Counted from the stretch's first letter, positions 1 to 9,770 are shown. The stretch is 64,000 bases of DNA from Cyclobacteriaceae bacterium (GCA_024644875.1 JAHEGY010000001.1:1-64000); one strand, 5' to 3'. Made by a program: numbers and translations. Notes: generated by a model not told the origin, from the sequence alone.

Positions 1-698
1 GAAAACGATCCAAGCAATATTGTCCGCTCAGGAATAATGGCTTTAAAGCTGGGTTGATCCTCTCCAAAAAACCTCAGGTCACCATAGGGATCATCTTCGA
101 TCAGATATAATTGCTCGTCCTTAATGAGATCAGCAATTGCCTGCCTTCGTTTATGTGAATAAGATATCCCGGTCGGATTCTGAAAATTTGGTACCGTATA
201 CATCAGTTTGCACTTATTGGATGTAAGCTGTTGAGCCAATTCATCAATCCTCATACCTTCATCATCCATTTTTACAGGGCAGAAATTTGCCCGGTGTACA
301 GAGAACGCCTGAATTGCTCCCAGGTAACCTGGTTCTTCGATAATCACATTATCCTTTTCATTCAAAAAAGTTTTCCCAAGCACATCCAGTCCTTGTTGCG
401 AACCTGTGGTGATCAGTATATTTTCTTCAGATACGTCTATTCCTTTATTTCTGTACCTTTCCGCGATGATCCGTCTTAGATCTAGAAAACCTTCTGAATT
501 CGTATATTGAAGGACTTCCCGTCCAGCCTCCTCATACACTTTTACGGTGGAATTCTTCAGCTCTTCAACAGGAAAAAGATCCCTGTTCGGAAGACCACCT
601 GCAAAAGAAATGATCTCTTTATCAAGTGTCACCTTAAGTATCTCCCGGATAAATGACCTGGGGACATCAGAAATACGGTCAGAAAATATATTTTCCAT
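1..698 (-). CDS. PLP-dependent aminotransferase, class I/II (partial, C-terminus outside window)
   Basis: This is the first 232 residues of a fold-type I aminotransferase of the 2-aminoadipate/aromatic (LysN-, MocR-domain-like) group. Translating the reverse strand from the ATG at 698 gives an N-terminal segment with a SFAGGLPN stretch (about residues 31-38), a TTGSQQGLD cofactor-phosphate loop, and VPNFQNPTG around residue 170, a family hallmark. EDDPYGDLRF follows, carrying the aspartate that pairs with the PLP pyridine nitrogen. The Schiff-base lysine should lie just beyond GSF at the window edge, so it cannot be checked. There is no GntR-type DNA-binding domain in front, so this is the enzyme alone and not a MocR regulator. 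The substrate is inferred only at the level of amino acid to 2-oxo acid. An upstream ATG at 702 is out of frame. Confidence 0.88.
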   Translation of the reverse strand, partial: MENIFSDRISDVPRSFIREILKVTLDKEIISFAGGLPNRDLFPVEELKNSTVKVYEEAGREVLQYTNSEGFLDLRRIIAERYRNKGIDVSEENILITTGSQQGLDVLGKTFLNEKDNVIIEEPGYLGAIQAFSVHRANFCPVKMDDEGMRIDELAQQLTSNKCKLMYTVPNFQNPTGISYSHKRRQAIADLIKDEQLYLIEDDPYGDLRFFGEDQPSFKAIIPERTILLGSF

Positions 699-947
699 TC
701 ATTAAATATTAAGCCAGCTTATTCCTGGAAGCTTCCATTTACTCTCTACGATAACTCAGGCATCTCCTGTACTATTTAACACCACTACTTCCACTCCTCC
801 CGCTCATCAACTTCATCTCGTGTATCGTTATTATACAGGGCGGAAATTCCTTGAGTTCGATCTAGCACCAGGATACCGGAATCAAAATTAAGACAATAAA
901 AAGATAATTCAATCCCCCATGTTGAATTTTATATTTATATTATCAGG

Positions 948-1493
948 TTAACCGGCCTTGTCATAAGCCTGTCTCAGCCAGGATATCAGCTCATCATCTA
1001 CATCACTGATATCAACCGTTCTTACACGGTGGGAACACATAGTATTGAAACTTCCGGATGCCTCTAATCGATCTGTAGTATCAAAGCCCTTAAGGTTAAT
1101 CCCAATATCTAATCGTGTTTTTGTACTTGGCTGGACCAGGGCGAATTGTTTTTTACGGCGAAGGCTGACATAGGCTCTTTTCGGTGCCACTTCAACATCA
1201 CCACCAAACTTTTTAACCTCGCCGATCAATTTAACATAAATCGGATGCAGGGCTTCTTTACCTTTATATTGATCTTCTACCAGGCTATCGGCACTATCCG
1301 CTGAAGCAGAATCTGTGCCTCTTGCTTTTAAAGATACCAGGTTGGCAAATCCATGAGTAAATCCATGTTCTGACTTCAGATATTTAATGATTTCGCCATG
1401 CTTCTGAATACCGGTTTTCTTTAAGACTTCTATCCATTCCTCCAGTGATTTCCCATACTTCTCTTTCAGGTTTTTTATCATCGTATCTTCCAT
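948..1493 (-). CDS. DUF4287/DUF5655 domain protein
   Basis: A 181-residue soluble protein with two parts. Residues 1 to about 60 (MIKNLKEKYGKSLEEW ... HGFTHGFANLVS) match the small helical domain known as DUF4287. Residues from about 83 (HPIYVKLIGEVKKFG) to the end match DUF5655, with its conserved lysine- and arginine-rich core (KRAYVSLRRKKQFALV) and the NTMCSHRVR motif. The two domains often occur together in small bacterial proteins of unknown function, and none is assigned here. It has no signal peptide or membrane segment. It stands alone, with 249 bases to the aminotransferase start and 143 bases to the next gene upstream, so it is probably transcribed by itself. Start is ATG at 1493; a second ATG four codons in is an alternative. 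Confidence 0.8.
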   Translation of the reverse strand: MEDTMIKNLKEKYGKSLEEWIEVLKKTGIQKHGEIIKYLKSEHGFTHGFANLVSLKARGTDSASADSADSLVEDQYKGKEALHPIYVKLIGEVKKFGGDVEVAPKRAYVSLRRKKQFALVQPSTKTRLDIGINLKGFDTTDRLEASGSFNTMCSHRVRTVDISDVDDELISWLRQAYDKAG

Positions 1494-1636
1494 AATAATA
1501 GTTTTTGGAGTTTAAACAATCATTTTCCTGCCTTTTAAATTAGGGCAAAGTTTGAAAATTAGGCAAACGCCTTCTTACTTCAAAAGTTTCGGGGGAAATT
1601 ATTGAAGGGAAAATTTAAGGAATTTGAAGAGATAGG

Positions 1637-2230
1637 CTATTCGGCCGGTCCGATCAGTTCAATAAAATTACCATCAGGATCCTGCACAAGCATAAACTGG
1701 CGCCCATCTTCAAGGAATGTGGGTGTTTCTTCCAGGGGCTCCACATTATGATTCTTTATCCTTTCAAGAAATGGTTTCATGGATTTAACAAATATGGTAA
1801 TATACTGCATGCCAATATCATCCAGAATATACTTCTGTGGCGGATGGGCAGCTTCTTTTCCAAAACTCATCAATTTCCATTCGGCCGCTTCCGGCATATC
1901 TTTTAATTTCAATACCGTAACGTCAAAAGGCACACCCCCGGTCAATCCAGATTTTTCAGCAAAGGCTTCATCGACAGAAAAGCCTCCTGTCTTTACCATA
2001 CCGATAACCTCAGTATAAAAATCGATAGACTTCTGAAGATCCGAACAGATAACACCGATCTGGATAGAACCCATAGGGAACTCGCTTGGATCTTCAACAA
2101 TTGCTGTTTCATCGACATTAGCTTGTTCCCCGGCATCTGCTGACTTCTGAGGTTCTGAACAATTGGATAATAATGCAGCCAGTACCAGGCTGTTAAATAT
2201 GACCTTTAGATTATTCAATTTGATATTCAT
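1637..2230 (-). CDS. VOC-fold (glyoxalase/dioxygenase superfamily) lipoprotein
   Basis: A 197-residue exported protein. The N-terminus is a lipoprotein signal with lipobox LLSNC, followed by a low-complexity acidic linker. From about residue 53 there is one vicinal-oxygen-chelate domain (MGSIQIGVICSDLQKSIDFY ... DPDGNFIELIGP), with the typical closing glutamate of the second metal-binding strand. Most members of the superfamily are cytoplasmic, so an envelope-anchored copy is unusual. It lies 30 bases downstream of the DUF6786-like lipoprotein gene and in the same operon as L-fucose isomerase. A role in handling a sugar-derived or aromatic small molecule in the periplasm is possible, but nothing in the sequence fixes the reaction. 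Confidence 0.8.
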   Translation of the reverse strand: MNIKLNNLKVIFNSLVLAALLSNCSEPQKSADAGEQANVDETAIVEDPSEFPMGSIQIGVICSDLQKSIDFYTEVIGMVKTGGFSVDEAFAEKSGLTGGVPFDVTVLKLKDMPEAAEWKLMSFGKEAAHPPQKYILDDIGMQYITIFVKSMKPFLERIKNHNVEPLEETPTFLEDGRQFMLVQDPDGNFIELIGPAE

Positions 2231-2260
2231 GATAAAAATTTATGTTTTAATAAAAGAATT

Positions 2261-3487
2261 CTAATGGATGAATGCATCCTTTATATTCTGAAGTTTTACA
2301 TTAAAAAGTTTTTCTGTAAAATGATTCAATTGTTTTTCATCACCTTGTATATGGTAAGTCTGATGGATATGGGTTACTTGTTCTTCCGGTTTTAATTCAG
2401 AAACCGGTGAAGATGTTTCAAGTTCGTAAAAAGGCCCTAAAGGATCGGTATCAGGATCTGGTTTACCATCATTGTAAGAGTTGATAACATCGCCATTATA
2501 AGGTTCATCCATAATCTCCCACATCGCTTTAACATATTCCGATTCTTCTTCGGGTTTATTGTATTTCACTATGGTCAGCACCTTTTGATCCGGATCATAA
2601 CTGCCAAGAATATCCTTTGCCCGCATCCAGTTAAGGCCGATCTTACTTCTATATTTTCCATCTCCTTTAAAATACACAACCCCCCTGCTGGATTTAAGCC
2701 GGTTCGCCGGAACCTCTCCAAAATAGCTGTCGTTGACTACTGCGCCCAATGATCCTATTCCACCCTGATAGTAGGGAAGAACGATTATTACATTATCACC
2801 CGGATTATACATGCCCAGTATCCACAGTGACATCAGTCCTTTGTCCTTGCTCCAGGGAATCGAATCTGTATTTTCCAGCGTATTTATTGACTGAAAGCCT
2901 ACTGCGCTGCAATTTTCAAGACTTTTGAGGCCTAGATTACTCAGTATTTCTTCTTCAGAAAATATACTGACCTCCCGCTCAACCTTCACTTTAAAACTAG
3001 TATTGGAATAATTCGATATTGAGAATTCGGCCGTCATTTTTGCTGACCGCTCAGATCTGGATTCTACTTTAAAGGGGATCCTGTCCACCTGAGGAGGGAC
3101 AAACCAGTTATCCAGGTTGAAAGGGCCACCGGGCTTGTGATACAAGGAAAACTGCCCGCCTTCAGGACCTAACCAGAAGCGGTCTTCCCCACCATAGGCA
3201 TTAAAACGATCACTTATTTCCCTGGATTCAATAAGGTCATAATTGATCCAGCCAAATCCGGGCGCATCCTCTCCATTCAGGGTACTGGTCATAATCCTTC
3301 CCTGATATTCGGGAATAACAATTATCTGACTCTGCTCACCGGGTGCTTTCAATACAAAGGCGTCAGTGTATTTTTGAAGAAATTCGATATCATGTTTGAA
3401 GGATCCTTCCATTTTTTCATTTATCGATTTTTGACATCCTGCAAAAAGCGTAACAAGGCACAGCAATAGGAATATGCAATTTCTCAT
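2261..3487 (-). CDS. DUF6786-like secreted lipoprotein
   Basis: A 408-residue lipoprotein with signal peptide and lipobox LFAGC. The body has aldose-epimerase/galactose-mutarotase-like character: IIVIPEYQGRIMTST near residue 55-70, GFGWINYDLI, the strongly conserved GGEDRFWLGPEGGQFSLY around residues 99-116, and a second QGG/GSLGAVV region. I recognise this pattern as the Bacteroidota family DUF6786, but no enzymatic function is established. It sits 28 bases downstream of fucI and 30 bases upstream of the VOC lipoprotein, so the three are probably one transcript. The context suggests sensing, binding or mutarotation of a sugar in the envelope. The family name is from memory and should be checked by profile search. 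Confidence 0.72.
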   Translation of the reverse strand: MRNCIFLLLCLVTLFAGCQKSINEKMEGSFKHDIEFLQKYTDAFVLKAPGEQSQIIVIPEYQGRIMTSTLNGEDAPGFGWINYDLIESREISDRFNAYGGEDRFWLGPEGGQFSLYHKPGGPFNLDNWFVPPQVDRIPFKVESRSERSAKMTAEFSISNYSNTSFKVKVEREVSIFSEEEILSNLGLKSLENCSAVGFQSINTLENTDSIPWSKDKGLMSLWILGMYNPGDNVIIVLPYYQGGIGSLGAVVNDSYFGEVPANRLKSSRGVVYFKGDGKYRSKIGLNWMRAKDILGSYDPDQKVLTIVKYNKPEEESEYVKAMWEIMDEPYNGDVINSYNDGKPDPDTDPLGPFYELETSSPVSELKPEEQVTHIHQTYHIQGDEKQLNHFTEKLFNVKLQNIKDAFIH

Positions 3488-3515
3488 ATTTATTCTTAAT
3501 AATCATAATTTTCTT

Positions 3516-5309
3516 TTAATTATATAATGGCCCGTAGGTATTACATGCTCTGTAATCTGATCCTTCCGGATCCATCCCATAGGCATTCCATGCACTGGGC
3601 CTGAAAATCTTATCCTCAGACACATTATGCATACAAACAGGAATTCTCAACATGGATGCAAGGGTGATCAACTGCGCACCAAAATGTCCGTAGCTGAAGG
3701 CACAATGATTGGCACCCCAGTTTGCCATGACTGAATATACATCCCTGAAAGGGCCCTTGCCAGTGAGCCGCGGAGCAAACCACGTGGTCGGCCAGGAAGG
3801 GTTTGTTCTCATATCCAGTGTCTTATGAACTTCTGCAGGAAGATCCACGGTATAACCTTCCGCAATCTGCAATGCCGGGCCCAATCCTTTGATGATATTG
3901 ATCCGGGCCATAGTTACCGGCATATTTCCAACCGTCAGGAATGTGGATGAGAATCCGCCTCCCCTGAAATATTCTGTTATTGCAGGCCCCCAGGTCGTGT
4001 TCTTCAAACAGGCATCCGCCTCTTCTTTTGAAATTTCCCAATATGGTTTCATAACCGGCTTACCATCCACCTGTTGCCTTCCGGTACCATCAAGGCTGGC
4101 AGAACCGGAATTGATAAGATGTATTATGCCATGCTCTGCATGACCCGCCAGTGTATGTCCTGTTACCCGCTTTACGGAGTCCGGGCTCCAATAGGTTCTT
4201 ACATCACAAAATACCTGGGCACTATCATTCAGAAGATGGCCGAGAAGCATGGTAGCCCCATTCAGTGAGTCATTTTCAGTGGCCACCATGAAAGGTTGCC
4301 TGATCCCGTTCCAGTCAAAAGAACTATTCAATATGGCCTCAGTAAAATCACCGTTTGGAAAATGGTCGGTCCATTGCCTTTGTCCCTGGAACCCGGAAAT
4401 CAAGGCATTATGTCCCAAAGCCTCTTCGCCATAGCCCAGGCCTGCCAGCTTGTTATTCCCGATCATCAGATCCCGGGCAATTAAGGTCATTTTCACTACC
4501 CATTCCCATTCTTCATCTTTCCTTGACCTTGATTTTTGTCGCTCGGGGGGGTTATAATCCTCTCCTTCCCTGCAATTGTTCTTAACCCATGCCAGAGCTT
4601 TTTTATATTCCTCCGGATCAAAGATATTTCTTTCAATCCTTCTTGTAAATTCAGTCATGTCAACAGTCTCGGTACGCATTCCGAGATATTCCTGGAAAAA
4701 GTCCTGGTCAACGACCGAACCGGCAATCCCCATGGAAACGGAGCCCATGGAGAGGTAACTTTTCCCTTTCATGGTGGCCACAGCAAGACCGGCCTTTACA
4801 AAAGAAAGTATTTTTGCCTGCACATCAGATGGGATGCTCTGATCATCACTTTCCTGGACTTCGCGGCCATAGATACTGAAAGTGGGCAGCCCTTTCTGGC
4901 TGTATCCAGCCAGAGCGGCTGCGAGATAGACGGCTCCGGGTCTTTCAGTGCCATTAAATCCCCATATGGCTTTCGGGATATCCGGGGCCATATCAATAGT
5001 CTCGGTACCATAACACCAGCATGGTGTAACGGTTAAAGATACACCTACACCTTCCCTTTCAAATTTCTCTGCAGCCATGGCTGATTCTGCCACCCCGCCT
5101 ATGGTTGTATCTGCTAAAACCACCTCTAATCCACTACCATCAGCATGCCTGATATTCTTTTTAAGAAAATCAGCAACATTTCCGGCCATCTTCATGGTTT
5201 GATTCTCAAGAGATTCACGCACACCATCAAGCCGTCCGTCAATGGTAGGTCGAATGCCAATTTTAGGGAGACCACCGCATAACCTGTTTCCCGTAATGTT
5301 ATTACCCAT
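3516..5309 (-). CDS. fucI: L-fucose isomerase
   Basis: A 597-residue cytoplasmic enzyme interconverting L-fucose and L-fuculose (D-arabinose/D-ribulose also in the family), close in length to the E. coli enzyme (591). The start [12 protein letters not shown], the [13 protein letters not shown] stretch near residue 95, and the metal and catalytic acids fit: Glu345 in ATENDSLNG and Asp369 in FCDVRTYW line up with E. coli Glu337 and Asp361. The third ligand histidine is in the [11 protein letters not shown] segment near the C-terminus. Start is ATG at 5309. No fuculokinase, aldolase or fucosidase is nearby, so the rest of the pathway must be elsewhere. It heads a probable three-gene operon with the DUF6786-like and VOC lipoproteins. 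Confidence 0.93.
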   Translation of the reverse strand: MGNNITGNRLCGGLPKIGIRPTIDGRLDGVRESLENQTMKMAGNVADFLKKNIRHADGSGLEVVLADTTIGGVAESAMAAEKFEREGVGVSLTVTPCWCYGTETIDMAPDIPKAIWGFNGTERPGAVYLAAALAGYSQKGLPTFSIYGREVQESDDQSIPSDVQAKILSFVKAGLAVATMKGKSYLSMGSVSMGIAGSVVDQDFFQEYLGMRTETVDMTEFTRRIERNIFDPEEYKKALAWVKNNCREGEDYNPPERQKSRSRKDEEWEWVVKMTLIARDLMIGNNKLAGLGYGEEALGHNALISGFQGQRQWTDHFPNGDFTEAILNSSFDWNGIRQPFMVATENDSLNGATMLLGHLLNDSAQVFCDVRTYWSPDSVKRVTGHTLAGHAEHGIIHLINSGSASLDGTGRQQVDGKPVMKPYWEISKEEADACLKNTTWGPAITEYFRGGGFSSTFLTVGNMPVTMARINIIKGLGPALQIAEGYTVDLPAEVHKTLDMRTNPSWPTTWFAPRLTGKGPFRDVYSVMANWGANHCAFSYGHFGAQLITLASMLRIPVCMHNVSEDKIFRPSAWNAYGMDPEGSDYRACNTYGPLYN

Positions 5310-5495
5310 ATTTTAAAAAACTTTAAATAAAAAAATTATTATGAATGTAAAAGTAATATCGATGAATAGTAATCCTACAGGCACAATACTAGCATATCCA
5401 TCCGGGGATTACGCGATTCATCTGTTCAAATGAGTCCTCAATATACTAAAAAAATAGGACAATAATGGTGCCTGCACTTTGAATAAGGGGCATCA

Positions 5496-6185
5496 TTATT
5501 CTATGAAGACCTGTAAAGTATCTGCCACCTGCTCAGCAAGCAGCTGGCATCCAAAATCATTAAAATGGACTCCATCTTCTTTCATGATCTTTTCTTTATC
5601 AGCCCCCATCACGAATTTATAAAGATCATTTACAGGTACTCCAAGGCGGTTGACCAGATCTATACTCAATTCATTGTATCGGATAACATCTTCATGATAA
5701 CGGGTGAAGTCACCGGCTTTTTGATGTGCGGCATTTGCCTTCTCTTCATCAACCGGCGTGGTTGTAGCCCAGATCACCATGCACTCAGGCCAGCAGTAGT
5801 GGATGTACTTAATGATACGTTCTATGTTTTCAACATATAAAGTTTCCGAAACCAGTTTTCTCCTGCTATCGTATGGGATATTTTTAATATCATGCAAGCC
5901 GGAATTGAGATGGACGATGTCAGCGGGTTTGTTCTTTATCCACCCGGGCGCATTGGCCAGTAGATTTACCGTATGCTGGGTGTTCCCCTCAGGTCCCCAA
6001 ACATTATTTCCTTCCGGCAGGTATAGTCCCACATAAGGTTGATAGCCCAGTCTGATTGAATCACCAAGCAGGGTGATGTTTTTTCCTTTCCATTCCACGC
6101 TTAAAGCAGAAGGACTGAGGAGCCCAAAAGCAATAGATCCCGAGTATTTCAGGAAGATGCGACGGCTGTTTTTTATTGATGACAT
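5496..6185 (-). CDS. SGNH/GDSL-type hydrolase with Tat signal
   Basis: A 229-residue exported esterase/acetylesterase-like enzyme. The start chosen is ATG at 6185, because it puts a twin-arginine signal (NSRRIFLKYSGS) directly at the N-terminus; an in-frame TTG at 6209 would add eight residues in front. SGNH blocks are visible: block I GDSIRLG, where the serine nucleophile follows GD; a middle HLNSGLHD block with Asn; and block V DGVHFNDFG with the Asp-x-x-His pair. Likely substrates are acetylated or acylated sugars, but this is inference from the neighbours (fucI, DUF6786, TonB receptor). It is divergent from the TonB receptor gene, with about 73 bases between the starts. Confidence 0.85.
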   Translation of the reverse strand: MSSIKNSRRIFLKYSGSIAFGLLSPSALSVEWKGKNITLLGDSIRLGYQPYVGLYLPEGNNVWGPEGNTQHTVNLLANAPGWIKNKPADIVHLNSGLHDIKNIPYDSRRKLVSETLYVENIERIIKYIHYCWPECMVIWATTTPVDEEKANAAHQKAGDFTRYHEDVIRYNELSIDLVNRLGVPVNDLYKFVMGADKEKIMKEDGVHFNDFGCQLLAEQVADTLQVFIE

Positions 6186-6216
6186 ACCATAAAATATATT
6201 TTGAAACAATTTAATG

Positions 6217-6224
6217 TATTTTTG
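6217..6224 (+). promoter_or_regulatory. Candidate -7 box (TAnnTTTG) for the TonB receptor gene
   Basis: TATTTTTG matches the Bacteroidota -7 consensus TAnnTTTG exactly and lies 34 bases before the GTG at 6259, in the short divergent region shared with the SGNH hydrolase. A TTTTG stands only 13 bases upstream, closer than the usual spacing for the -33 element, so the assignment is tentative. Confidence 0.4.
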
Positions 6225-6258
6225 GGAGAATTTTTAAATTGCTATAATCGAATTATAG

Positions 6259-8580
6259 GTGCATATAACCGAGATCAATAGACCATCAGGCATTCAGAAA
6301 GTTCCCCTAAGGGAATTCTTAATGGTGTTTTGTATTATCATAATTGCAGGGATCAACGCTTATGGTCAGATCCATGGTCAGGTTATTGATATGAACAACC
6401 GTTCACCCCTTCCTGGTGCAAATATCCTGCTGAATGACTCCTTGGTCTCGGTTGCGGACCAGGATGGCAATTTCACAATCAATGTAGAAGACCCCCCCGC
6501 TGATTTGTCGGCCAGTTTTATAGGATATGATCCGGTTTCTATTCAAGTGACAAAACAAAAACAGTTCCTTATCCTCGAACTGAAAGCATCAAATTACATG
6601 CTTGGTGAAGTGGTCATATCAGCATTTGAAGGGGAGCGGAGAATTATTGAAAGTCCGGGAAGTATAGCCTTGTTACCTCAAAAAGAAATGAAGATCGATA
6701 ACGATATTTACTTCATTCCCTCTTTAAACAGAGTCGCGGGTATTTACGCGCACTCGGGCACATACAATACCAACAGGATTACCATTCGCGGCATTGGCTC
6801 CCGCTCATTATTTATAACATCCAAGATCAGGGCCTATTACGACAACATACCCCTGACGACAGGTGATGGTGAGACCACTGTTGAGGATATAGATCCTAAT
6901 CTGATCGACAGGATGGAAACGATAAAAGGTCCTTCCTCAAGTTTGTATGGCGCTGGTCTTGGAGGGACATTGCTCATAAGTTCCGAATCTCCTTCAAATC
7001 AGGAAAGATATCTGAAATACAGTATAACAGGTGGCTCTTTCGGATACCTAAAAAATGATCTTTCATTTGCTTATGGTAATGATAAAAACCGGCTGGGTGT
7101 GGTATTGAATAAAATCAAAAGTGACGGCTATCGTGAAAACAATGAGTTTGACCGGTTTACCGGTGGCATACATTTTAAATCCTACCTCACCAATAAAACA
7201 ACGATTAACTTCCTCGGTACTTTTATCGGTCTGAATGCCCAGATCCCATCATCCTTGAACAGGGAAATGTATGATACGAATCCTGAAGCCGCTGCCCCGA
7301 ACTGGGCCGAGGCAGAAGGTTTCGAGGACAACCGGAAATTTATTTCCGGCCTTGGGATAAATCATATATTTAATGAGCATTCAAGCCTTGATGCCAGTGT
7401 TTTTTATACCTGGAGAGATCTTTACGAAAGAAGGCCATTTAATATCCTTGAAGAAAACGTGAATGCAACGGGAACAAGAATAAAATATGAGTACAAGAAC
7501 GAGTGGAACGGATACAAATTTAACCTAGTTGTGGGAGGTGAATATTTTATTGATATCTACAAATGGGAGACTTATGAAAACAATGATAATGAACAGGGGG
7601 AATTGCTCAGCGAAAATAAAGAATCAAGGGAAAATATCAATGGATTTGTAAAAACTGATCTTCAATTTCCATTTAAAACATTTCTTACAATCGGATTAAA
7701 TATAAACAGTACAAACTATGACTACCGCAATTTGTTCTCTATTGACGGATCAGATAATTCGGGGGATTATAGTTTTGGAACTACCCTATCACCCCGTTTA
7801 GCGATTTCACACCCGGTCACTCCTAATATCTTTGTTTACGGAAACATAAGTCATGGGTTCAGTCCTCCTTCGCTGGCGGAAACTTTAACTCCTTCGGGTT
7901 CTATCAATCCGGACATCAAACCGGAGCAAGGGATAAATTATGAGGCCGGGACAAAGGGTATGGTATTCAGGAACAAATTGTTTTATGATATTGCCTACTT
8001 TTCAATGCATATCAGTGACCTGATTGTTGCCCAAAGGGTTGGAGAAGATGAATTTATTGGCATAAATGCGGGAAAAACGCTTAATAACGGTCTTGAAGTA
8101 TCTTTAAACTATAATTTTCTTCCAATATCGACCAGGAATACTGAATTCACAGGATTTATTACCTATACCCTCGCAAATTATACTTTCAAGGAATTCGTTC
8201 AGGCCGGTAATGATTATTCAGGGAATGAGTTGACGGGAGTTCCGAAAAATGTATTTAATGCCGGGCTGGCATTCAGAATCAGATGCGGGATCTATGGGAA
8301 CCTCAATTATCAGTTTGTGGATGAAATGCCGATGCGGGATGATAATTCCATTTACTCAGATCCTTATCAGTTGACAAATCTCAAGCTCGGATATTTAAAG
8401 CGTATCTCAGATCATTTTGAAATTAACATCCATGGCATACTGAATAATATTTTCAATGAAAAATACGCTTCCATGATATCGGTTAATGCAACCAGTTTTG
8501 GGGGAAATCTTCCGAGATATTATTACCCTGGATTACCACGGAATTTCTTCCTTGGGGCTGAGATCAGGTACAATTTTTAA
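6259..8580 (+). CDS. TonB-dependent outer membrane receptor
   Basis: A 773-residue outer membrane active transporter. A signal peptide (hydrophobic run ending in NAYGQ) is followed by a carboxypeptidase-regulatory-like beta-sandwich (about residues 37-110: IHGQVIDMNNRSPLPGANI). Then comes a plug domain (about 125-240; IIESPGSIALL, NRITIRGIGSRS, METIKGPSSSLYGAG) and a 22-strand-type barrel ending in a terminal phenylalanine (EIRYNF). The plug resembles siderophore/cobalamin-type receptors more than SusC, and no SusD gene is adjacent. The GTG at 6259 is kept as start because it places a basic n-region before the hydrophobic core; ATG at 6322 is possible but would leave almost no positive charge. 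The substrate is not determined; the neighbouring fucI locus suggests a carbohydrate, while the receptor type suggests a metal chelate. Confidence 0.9.
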   Translation: MHITEINRPSGIQKVPLREFLMVFCIIIIAGINAYGQIHGQVIDMNNRSPLPGANILLNDSLVSVADQDGNFTINVEDPPADLSASFIGYDPVSIQVTKQKQFLILELKASNYMLGEVVISAFEGERRIIESPGSIALLPQKEMKIDNDIYFIPSLNRVAGIYAHSGTYNTNRITIRGIGSRSLFITSKIRAYYDNIPLTTGDGETTVEDIDPNLIDRMETIKGPSSSLYGAGLGGTLLISSESPSNQERYLKYSITGGSFGYLKNDLSFAYGNDKNRLGVVLNKIKSDGYRENNEFDRFTGGIHFKSYLTNKTTINFLGTFIGLNAQIPSSLNREMYDTNPEAAAPNWAEAEGFEDNRKFISGLGINHIFNEHSSLDASVFYTWRDLYERRPFNILEENVNATGTRIKYEYKNEWNGYKFNLVVGGEYFIDIYKWETYENNDNEQGELLSENKESRENINGFVKTDLQFPFKTFLTIGLNINSTNYDYRNLFSIDGSDNSGDYSFGTTLSPRLAISHPVTPNIFVYGNISHGFSPPSLAETLTPSGSINPDIKPEQGINYEAGTKGMVFRNKLFYDIAYFSMHISDLIVAQRVGEDEFIGINAGKTLNNGLEVSLNYNFLPISTRNTEFTGFITYTLANYTFKEFVQAGNDYSGNELTGVPKNVFNAGLAFRIRCGIYGNLNYQFVDEMPMRDDNSIYSDPYQLTNLKLGYLKRISDHFEINIHGILNNIFNEKYASMISVNATSFGGNLPRYYYPGLPRNFFLGAEIRYNF

Positions 8581-8790
8581 AGTCAAGCCAGAGAGAAGCT
8601 CAGAAAGAAGCCACAGAACATATCACAGAGCGCCCTGGAACACGCCAAACTGAACTTCACAGATTACTACCTTTAGGTGTAACACTACAGTCATTAATAT
8701 GTTATAGTGCATTATTTTTGAGAGAACCTCACTGTGCACAATCCTTCAGTGAACACCACATTATACTAAACAGTCAACAGTTTTCAGAGT

Positions 8791-8819
8791 ACATGACAGA
8801 GCATGTCACGTTCTGTCAT
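8791..8819. repeat. Inverted repeat between convergent genes
   Basis: An 8-base perfect inverted repeat (ATGACAGA at 8793-8800 and TCTGTCAT at 8812-8819) surrounds an 11-base loop. A competing 5-base stem (ACATG/CATGT at 8791-8806) overlaps it, so two alternative hairpins are possible. It lies between the convergent ends of the TonB receptor and the DUF4340 gene. No T-run follows on either strand, so a classical terminator is doubtful. The rest of 8581-8833 shows no gene. Confidence 0.4.
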
Positions 8820-8833
8820 AAACTAACAATTCA

Positions 8834-9760
8834 TCATTCTCCCATAAATTCCGATTGCCCTTTGAAGATCCTTGTTATCATACTGTTGTCTGAGAAATAG
8901 GCCTTTGGGTTGTACGAGGAGTGCAGAATATACCCATAGGCAGGGTGAGAATACGCTTCAAGCACAACATCTTCCGGCTGCCCATTGGCCCGGATCATTA
9001 CACTCAGGGTCGGATTGATCAATGCTGCAGGCTCCACGTCATCGACAAAGTCTGATCCATTCACATATCTTAGTCCCGATAAAAAAGAAGCTGTACTGGC
9101 TGAATCCGCAGGATTATTACCGACATACCATGTATCCTCTGATTTGCTCAGTATAAATGCAGAATCACCCGGATAATTGAAAGTTATATGAGTAATGGAA
9201 TCGCTTGTAATCTGAAGAAAACTTGAATTCCTAAATCCTTTAGGATCGCTGGGGAAGGAAATACCCATAAAATTGTTAGCTGCGTATACCTCATCATCCT
9301 CGAACAAGCGGACAAAGGTATGGAACTGCTGTTGTCCATGCATCCCAAACCGTCCAAGGACCAGGTCAAGCGTACTGACATTATTTTCAAACACCTGCAC
9401 CCTTACTCCCGAGGAATCTACTTGATAATCAACCCATTTTTCCGGATCCCGCGTAGCAATCCTGTCCGGGTTTATCCTCAGCAGGGAGCTTAACGCATTA
9501 TTTACACTAGTACTGGTGGCCTCCACCTTTTTATTTTCCGGCAGGCTTACCTTCCACTGGTTATTTTCCTTGCTTACTTCAAAGGAAGAGCCTGATTTGC
9601 TAATTACTATACGGTCAACTTTTGAAGTATCGATTACTACTAGTTCTTCCCTGAATGACTTACTCCGGCCAGTATTTTTAAATAACTTTAACCCGGCATA
9701 GGCTGCCACTAAAACTACTAATACCGCTATTAATCGTATATTTTTTACACTTCTGAACAT
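8834..9760 (-). CDS. DUF4340 domain protein, last gene of a Gld-type ABC operon
   Basis: A 308-residue envelope protein with one N-terminal membrane anchor (LIAVLVVLVAAYAGLKLF) and a large extracytoplasmic part built of the repeated DUF4340 unit. Examples are VVIDTSKVDRIVISKSGSSFEVSKEN ... WKVSLPENKKV at about residues 41-77 and the related ITHITFNYPGDSAFILSKSEDTWYV later. DUF4340 proteins are typically encoded directly after GldG-like auxiliary proteins of ABC-2 type exporters, as here, where 10 bases separate the genes. The molecular function is not known; a role in assembly or substrate handling of the transporter is inferred from the conserved pairing. Confidence 0.85.
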   Translation of the reverse strand: MFRSVKNIRLIAVLVVLVAAYAGLKLFKNTGRSKSFREELVVIDTSKVDRIVISKSGSSFEVSKENNQWKVSLPENKKVEATSTSVNNALSSLLRINPDRIATRDPEKWVDYQVDSSGVRVQVFENNVSTLDLVLGRFGMHGQQQFHTFVRLFEDDEVYAANNFMGISFPSDPKGFRNSSFLQITSDSITHITFNYPGDSAFILSKSEDTWYVGNNPADSASTASFLSGLRYVNGSDFVDDVEPAALINPTLSVMIRANGQPEDVVLEAYSHPAYGYILHSSYNPKAYFSDNSMITRIFKGQSEFMGE

Positions 9761-9770
9761 AACCTTTCAA

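Noticed and set aside
703-947. Gap between the aminotransferase and the DUF4287/DUF5655 gene tested for a small RNA or gene
   Set aside because: No good start codon with an open frame, no hairpin with T-run and no tRNA-like fold could be found by eye.
4536-5036. 166-codon open frame on the forward strand inside fucI
   Set aside because: It lies wholly antisense to a well-conserved enzyme gene and its translation resembles nothing; it is a shadow of fucI codon structure.
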